A DNA stretch of 64,000 bases, taken from an uncultured Eggerthellaceae bacterium. GTDB lineage: Bacteria; Actinomycetota; Coriobacteriia; Coriobacteriales; Eggerthellaceae. Numbering within the stretch: the first letter of the stretch is position 1; each line of letters opens with the position of its first letter. Both the position numbers and the translations under genes were made by a program. Location: the NCBI GenBank assembly GCA_910588435.1, contig CAJUPL010000006.1:1-64000 (forward strand). The letters are read 5' to 3'. This document shows positions 60,734 to 64,000 of the stretch, piece after piece. The notes beneath the pieces are model-generated. The model was not told where the DNA came from, did not search any database, and saw only the letters and a program-made list of their open reading frames with translations.

Positions 60734-61195
60734 ATGGGTTGCTATGAACGCGAACAACAGCTGATAGCTGAGGGCAAGGCAAAGCGCGGACAGGCGGCGC
60801 TTGACTACTTCGCTGAGCTTGATGCGGCTGTGTCTGAGGAGGCCACGCATCTGACGCACAGGCCAGACTATTCCAAGACGCTGTTCGCTCCCGAGAACGA
60901 TGACATCTACCAGGAGTTCTGTCGGTTCATAGACCTGCCTGCCCCAAGGCATTTCGATGCGCTTGACGATCAGATGGAGATCGAAGGGTTCACCGCGCCA
61001 GAGATCTATCGCACCATGATGGCTAGCAACGGGCGCCTTGTGGATGTCGACGGTGGCGCAGTGTACAACATGCTGGTCAAGCTGCGAACACAGCCGGAGA
61101 TGGCCAAGCGAGTGCTTGACTTCAAGCCCACTTGCTATCAGAACGGCTGCGGCAAGTACGACGCCGCCTACGCCCGAGGAGAGTATGGGGAGTAG
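60734..61195 (+). CDS. Conserved-looking hypothetical protein
   Basis: 153-residue hydrophilic protein with no signal or membrane segment. It has a basic N terminus (REQQLIAEGKAKRGQ) and an acidic middle. Cysteines occur only in the first residues and in the CYQNGCGKYD segment near the end. The ATG at 60734 has GGAGG upstream and replaces an 11-residue longer start. Codon use looks like that of neighbours. I do not recognise a family. It is divergent from the histidine kinase gene and followed by the R8 array. Confidence 0.7.
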   Translation: MGCYEREQQLIAEGKAKRGQAALDYFAELDAAVSEEATHLTHRPDYSKTLFAPENDDIYQEFCRFIDLPAPRHFDALDDQMEIEGFTAPEIYRTMMASNGRLVDVDGGAVYNMLVKLRTQPEMAKRVLDFKPTCYQNGCGKYDAAYARGEYGE

Positions 61196-61402
61196 GGTTC
61201 CACACGCAGAGGTGCGCACGTGAAGCGCGCATCTTCCAAAGAGCATTTCGCGCGCTGTTGTTCAGGGCTGTTGCGGTGCGGCAAGCACTGTGAGATATGG
61301 GGCAACAACCCAATATATGACCCAAAACGTCAATGACATTGCGCATGGGGCAGTGTCATTGACCTGAGAGGTCATAATTAACTTGGAGCCGCCTCTTTTC
61401 CA

Positions 61403-61593
61403 GTGGGCGTTCGCATTGCGAACGCAGCTGTGCGCTAGCACAGCGTAATGAGGGTGATAACCCGAAATGCCCGGATTGTTGGTCTGCGCCAGGCTAGGTG
61501 ACCTGACCTGATGCTGACATCCGGGTGCTCTTGCCCTGTCGGGCAAGTTACGCATTGCTGGCGCAATGCTGCGGCTGCAATGCAGCCGCCCAC
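61403..61593 (+). repeat. Complete 191-bp nested inverted-repeat unit (R8 copy)
   Basis: Third unit of exactly 191 bases. Left arm: GCGTTCGCATTGCGAACGC, CTGTGC-GCTA-GCACAG, GGGT-GATA-ACCC. Centre CCGGAT ... CAGG/CCTG ... ATCCGG. Right arm: CTTGCCC-TGTC-GGGCAAG, GCATTGC-TGGC-GCAATGC, GCGGCTGCAATGCAGCCGC. Its B' stem (GGGT/ACCC) differs from the GGGC/GCCC of the others with both sides changed. Confidence 0.87.
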
Positions 61594-61790
61594 AATTGGG
61601 GGAGGGTCAATGCTGCGTCTCCGATGGAGACGCCCACAAGAGGAGGATCAATGCTGCGGCTGCAATGCAGCCGCCTACCGCAGGGGAAGCGCTTCGCAAG
61701 GTGGCCGCCAAGGCCACTACTCATGAGCATGCTTGCATGGTCATGAGTTAAAGGCCGCAGTAAATGGAGCGGGTGCCTGCACCCGCGACA

Positions 61791-62046
61791 CCGGACCGAG
61801 CGGAGCGAGGCCGAAGGATTCGGTAGGTTTGACAGGTGACGGCCTTTAGGTTCAGCCTTGAGCCGCCGAGTTTTCGGAGGGGTCCCGTTAGGGATCCCGA
61901 CGAAAACGGCGATGCCTCCCCTACTCACTGGCAGCGAAGCATGCGATGGCTGGTACCCGAGCGTTTCCGAAGGCAAGGGCGAATGTGGTATATCCAACCA
62001 CATTCGACCGCCAGCCTGAGGCCTAGCGAGGGTGCCAGCCATCGCA
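61791..62046 (+). repeat. 256-bp palindromic block, copy 2
   Basis: Second copy of the block at 50932-51187, of identical length. Differences include GGTCGAA to GGGCGAA in one arm of the GTCGAATGTGGT stem (which breaks a pair) and GCTAGCC to GCCAGCC in an outer arm, which restores complementarity to GGCTGG. Confidence 0.85.
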
Positions 62047-62650
62047 TGAGAGCAGGAAGGGTGATGAGGGTAGCAGCTCGGGGTGACCGGATTGGTGGTC
62101 TGCGCCAGGCTAGGTGACCTGACCTGATGCTGACATCCGGGTGCTCTTGCCCTGTCGGGCAAGTTACGCATTGCTGGCGCAATGCTGCGCTTGCAATGCA
62201 AGCGCCCACAATTGGGGGGTAGCTGCTGGCAAGGTGGCCGATAGGCCACCAAGGCCGCTACAGATGCATGAGCGGCAAGCGAATGCAGCTGTTAAAGGCC
62301 GCTATGAAAGTGCATGGGCGCGCTCTTCGCCCATGCAGCATTTTTGGGGCAGCAATGGGGCCAGCGCTGCAGGTTGAACAGGTGGCCGATAGGCCACCAA
62401 GGCCGCTACTTTGCTTGTGCTTGCACATGCAAAGTTAAAGGCCGTAGTAAAAAGAGCGGGTGCTTGCACCCGCGACACCGGATTGTAGCAGCAAGGCTGC
62501 AGGTGCATCAGATTGAGGGCCGCAATAAAATGCATGGGCGCGTTCTTCGCCCATGCAGCATCTTGGGCCCGCAAGGGTGCAAGAGCGTCATGCAAGAAGA
62601 AACGGCCCGCAGGATTGCGGGCCGCAAGCTTCTTCAAGGCACCAGGGATG

Positions 62651-63190
62651 TCACCCTTGCGCTTTGGTAGGTGAAGCCTCTTGCTCCCACTCCTCCAAGA
62701 TCACATTGCCTCGGTATTTGTAGATGCCATAGATCCCGAAGAATTCCATGTCCGCCAATGTGAACTTGCCGGCAACAGATGTCACGAACTCGGCGGCTTG
62801 CCTGTTGAAGGCGCCGTTCTTGAAAACGTACAGGTTCGCGATGTTGTCCCTGCTACCTGTTGGCGCAAGCACAACGCCTGACCCCATCTGGATGGGCAAT
62901 CCATCCGTCTTCATTCGCAGGTTCTGGACGAGGATATCAGGTTGGAAGAAGCGAAGCCAGTTCTTCCTGTAGAGCGTGGCTATCTCAGCCCATTCAAGCG
63001 TGTCCTTGAATGCAGGATCCTCATACACCGCGCAAAGGAACTCCTGAACGGTAGAGGCTGCGGCCAGCGCATCAGCATATTCTGGCTTGGCCTCATCCCC
63101 GGCGGTCATGTACAAGGCGATCTTCTTCAGATGCGCCCGATTCCTCTCGGGCGCATTCGCGATCTGCTCGTTAAGCTCTCTGACATCCAT
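62651..63190 (-). CDS. Hypothetical protein in a molybdopterin oxidoreductase operon
   Basis: 179-residue soluble protein with no signal peptide, cysteine motif or membrane helix. Features are a helical N-terminal half (LNEQIANAPERNRAHLKKIA) and aromatic C-terminal segments (MEFFGIYGIYKYRGNVILE). It lies 21 bases after a small FeS protein gene on the same strand. Position suggests a maturation chaperone or accessory of the oxidoreductase, comparable in size to TorD-type chaperones, but I see no TorD signature. Function not assigned. Confidence 0.7.
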   Translation of the reverse strand: MDVRELNEQIANAPERNRAHLKKIALYMTAGDEAKPEYADALAAASTVQEFLCAVYEDPAFKDTLEWAEIATLYRKNWLRFFQPDILVQNLRMKTDGLPIQMGSGVVLAPTGSRDNIANLYVFKNGAFNRQAAEFVTSVAGKFTLADMEFFGIYGIYKYRGNVILEEWEQEASPTKAQG

Positions 63191-63211
63191 CGTCGGTCTC
63201 CTATATGGCGG

Positions 63212-63574
63212 CTACTTTGAGCAAGGCGGGGCCCAGAGATATTGCTCTGGCTTCTCGTCAAGCTTCTTTGACAGCTCCTCAACGGTGCCGAACTCCATGC
63301 ACTTCGCCTGGCAGTGGAACACGCAGCTTGGAAGCTTGCCATGCTCACGGCGGTCAGCGCAGAGGTCACAGAGCTTGGTGAATGACGGGATGTTGTCATA
63401 CACATAGGAATCCGTAGGCTCGCCGTCTGCGGTGCGAACTGGCCATGGGCCGTTCGTCATCACCTTGACGCCCCACTGCTCAAGCGGGAACTCGTGTTCG
63501 GCTTGGCAGGCCACCTCGCAGGAATAGCATCCCGTGCAGTATTGATAATCAACTAGGATAGCGTTACGTGACAT
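63212..63574 (-). CDS. Small iron-sulfur subunit of a molybdopterin oxidoreductase
   Basis: 120-residue ferredoxin-type protein, shorter than usual DmsB/NrfC subunits. One complete group CTGCYSCEVAC and a second set spread as CDLC ... CVFHCQAKC could hold two clusters, against four in most relatives. No signal peptide. Its ATG overlaps by one base the stop of the molybdopterin gene upstream (TAATG), so they are translationally coupled. It probably takes electrons to or from the catalytic subunit. Confidence 0.87.
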   Translation of the reverse strand: MSRNAILVDYQYCTGCYSCEVACQAEHEFPLEQWGVKVMTNGPWPVRTADGEPTDSYVYDNIPSFTKLCDLCADRREHGKLPSCVFHCQAKCMEFGTVEELSKKLDEKPEQYLWAPPCSK

Positions 63575-64000
63575 TACAGGTCCTCCTCATTGCAGCGGTA
63601 GATCTTGCAGAGCGTGCACTTGAGGTCAGCGCCGAATCCGGTGCGGCCAGGCTTGTTCGCAAGAAGCTGATTGATGTTCGACTGACGGAATCCGTAGAGG
63701 TTCGGCTCAGCACCGTCCTGCTCAGGGAACCACCAGCCATGCTGTGCTGCGATCTCCTTCTCAGATACCTCCCAGGTCACGCGTGCGCGCTGGCGGCAGC
63801 GTCCGCGGTGGTTCTCGATCCAGACCCAGTCGCCCTCTGAGATGTTGTGCTCAGCAGCCGTCTTCGGGTTGATCTGCACCCACGGATCAGGGGTGAGCTG
63901 GCGGAGGTAAGGGATCTGGCGGTGCTCAGAGTGGAAGAAGGAGGTGGTGCGGGCGCCCGTGATCATGATCAGCGGGTAGTCCTCATACAGGTCAGGCGTG
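63574..64000 (-). CDS. Molybdopterin oxidoreductase, C-terminal part (runs off the window)
   Basis: The open frame continues past the right edge, so only about 142 C-terminal residues are seen. They belong to the molybdopterin-dinucleotide-binding domain of the DMSO reductase superfamily: MITGARTTSFFHSEHRQIP, PWVQINPKTAAEHNISEGDW and VWIENHRGRCRQRARVT. The last residues carry two cysteines (CTLCKIYRC). A methionine at 63966 is internal, not the start. Substrate unknown. Likely three-gene operon with the FeS and hypothetical genes. Confidence 0.88.
   Translation of the reverse strand, partial: TPDLYEDYPLIMITGARTTSFFHSEHRQIPYLRQLTPDPWVQINPKTAAEHNISEGDWVWIENHRGRCRQRARVTWEVSEKEIAAQHGWWFPEQDGAEPNLYGFRQSNINQLLANKPGRTGFGADLKCTLCKIYRCNEEDL

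Larger units (their letters stand above)
61200..62645 (+). repeat. Hairpin repeat array R8 (longest)
   Basis: A 1440-base gap. Order: a GGTGCGCAC hairpin (61205-61243, related to 29500-29535), AT-rich header (61309-61381), complete 191-bp unit (61403-61593), two more D hairpins (61615-61633 GCGTCTCCGATGGAGACGC, 61656-61674 GCGGCTGCAATGCAGCCGC), CTCATGAGCATGC stem, GCGGGTGC/GCACCCGC, 256-bp block (61791-62046), second right half (about 62075-62209, D 62187-62205), E hairpins 62233-62250 and 62391-62408, and TGCATGGGCG/CGCCCATGCA at about 62310-62336 and 62530-62556. A hairpin CCCGCAG...CTGCGGG-like segment and the downstream gene's 3' end follow. No credible gene inside. Confidence 0.87.

Noticed and set aside
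62651..63190. TorD-family chaperone
   Set aside because: Size and operon position fit, but the characteristic TorD/DmsD sequence motif is not visible, so it is left as hypothetical.

Overview
The window reads as chromosome of an anaerobic, moderately GC-rich, Gram-positive-type actinobacterium, most likely a coriobacterium of the Eggerthellaceae kind. This is an inference from gene content: a CoA-dependent 2-oxoacid:ferredoxin oxidoreductase, molybdoenzyme respiration with Tat-exported iron-sulfur and NrfD subunits, system I cytochrome c maturation in a genome full of lipoproteins, and surface flavodoxins. I could not confirm it with a marker gene such as 16S rRNA, because none lies in the window.

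Layout. 1-4.3 kb: a porGD-porA-porB operon (pyruvate-type ferredoxin oxidoreductase) ending in a LysR gene, then tRNA-Lys. 4.3-9.1 kb: a divergent polyphosphate pair, a two-domain PPK2 kinase and a Ppk1 with a long Glu/Pro tail. 9.1-21.2 kb: housekeeping and transport genes (HD hydrolase, ArsP_2-like heavy-metal exporter, cyclophilin lipoprotein, UPF0210, MBL hydrolase, flavodoxin/ABC/GIY-YIG operon, Usp/MFS/NSS operon, cupin). 21.9-29.3 kb: a run of small redox and hydrolase genes (degenerate iron-type alcohol dehydrogenase, two aldo/keto reductases, an esterase lipoprotein, FMN reductase, Tat-lipoprotein flavodoxin, dienelactone-hydrolase-like enzyme) with a divergent LysR regulator. 29.6-31.7 kb: a Na+/H+ antiporter. 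31.8-43.9 kb: an electron-transfer island. It has a tri-heme cytochrome c fused to a sulfite-oxidase-type molybdopterin domain, a second sulfite-oxidase-like protein split by an in-frame amber codon, a four-cluster FeS protein, an NrfD subunit and ccmEFABCD; divergent from these is an exported rhodanese/cysteine hydrolase/rhodanese operon. 43.9-47.5 kb: SPFH protein, GntR regulator, a protein joining the sulfite-oxidase dimerisation domain to a tyrosine phosphatase, and a methyltransferase. 48.1-60.7 kb: class I amidotransferase-like hydrolase, uracil permease, U32 peptidase, lipoprotein, class A PBP, and a solute-binding protein overlapping a hybrid histidine kinase. The right edge enters another molybdopterin oxidoreductase operon.

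The most unusual feature is a family of mosaic hairpin repeats filling eight intergenic gaps (about 5 kb in total). Three complete units are each exactly 191 bp. They consist of nested inverted repeats whose small stems exist in several alternative sequences with both sides changed together and with conserved loop classes. All nine recognisable right halves point the same way on the chromosome, whatever the direction of the neighbouring genes. They recombine with other modules: a 256-bp palindromic block in two copies, a 15-bp-stem block, and chains of hairpins joined by AAGGCCGCTAC. I read them as an undescribed REPIN-like or structured-RNA repeat family; no transposase or matching nuclease is encoded in the window.

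In the electron-transfer island, Ccm proteins would attach haem to the tri-haem protein, the FeS protein and NrfD would link it to the quinone pool, and the rhodanese operon suggests a sulfur compound as substrate. The substrate and direction of electron flow are not determined by the sequence.
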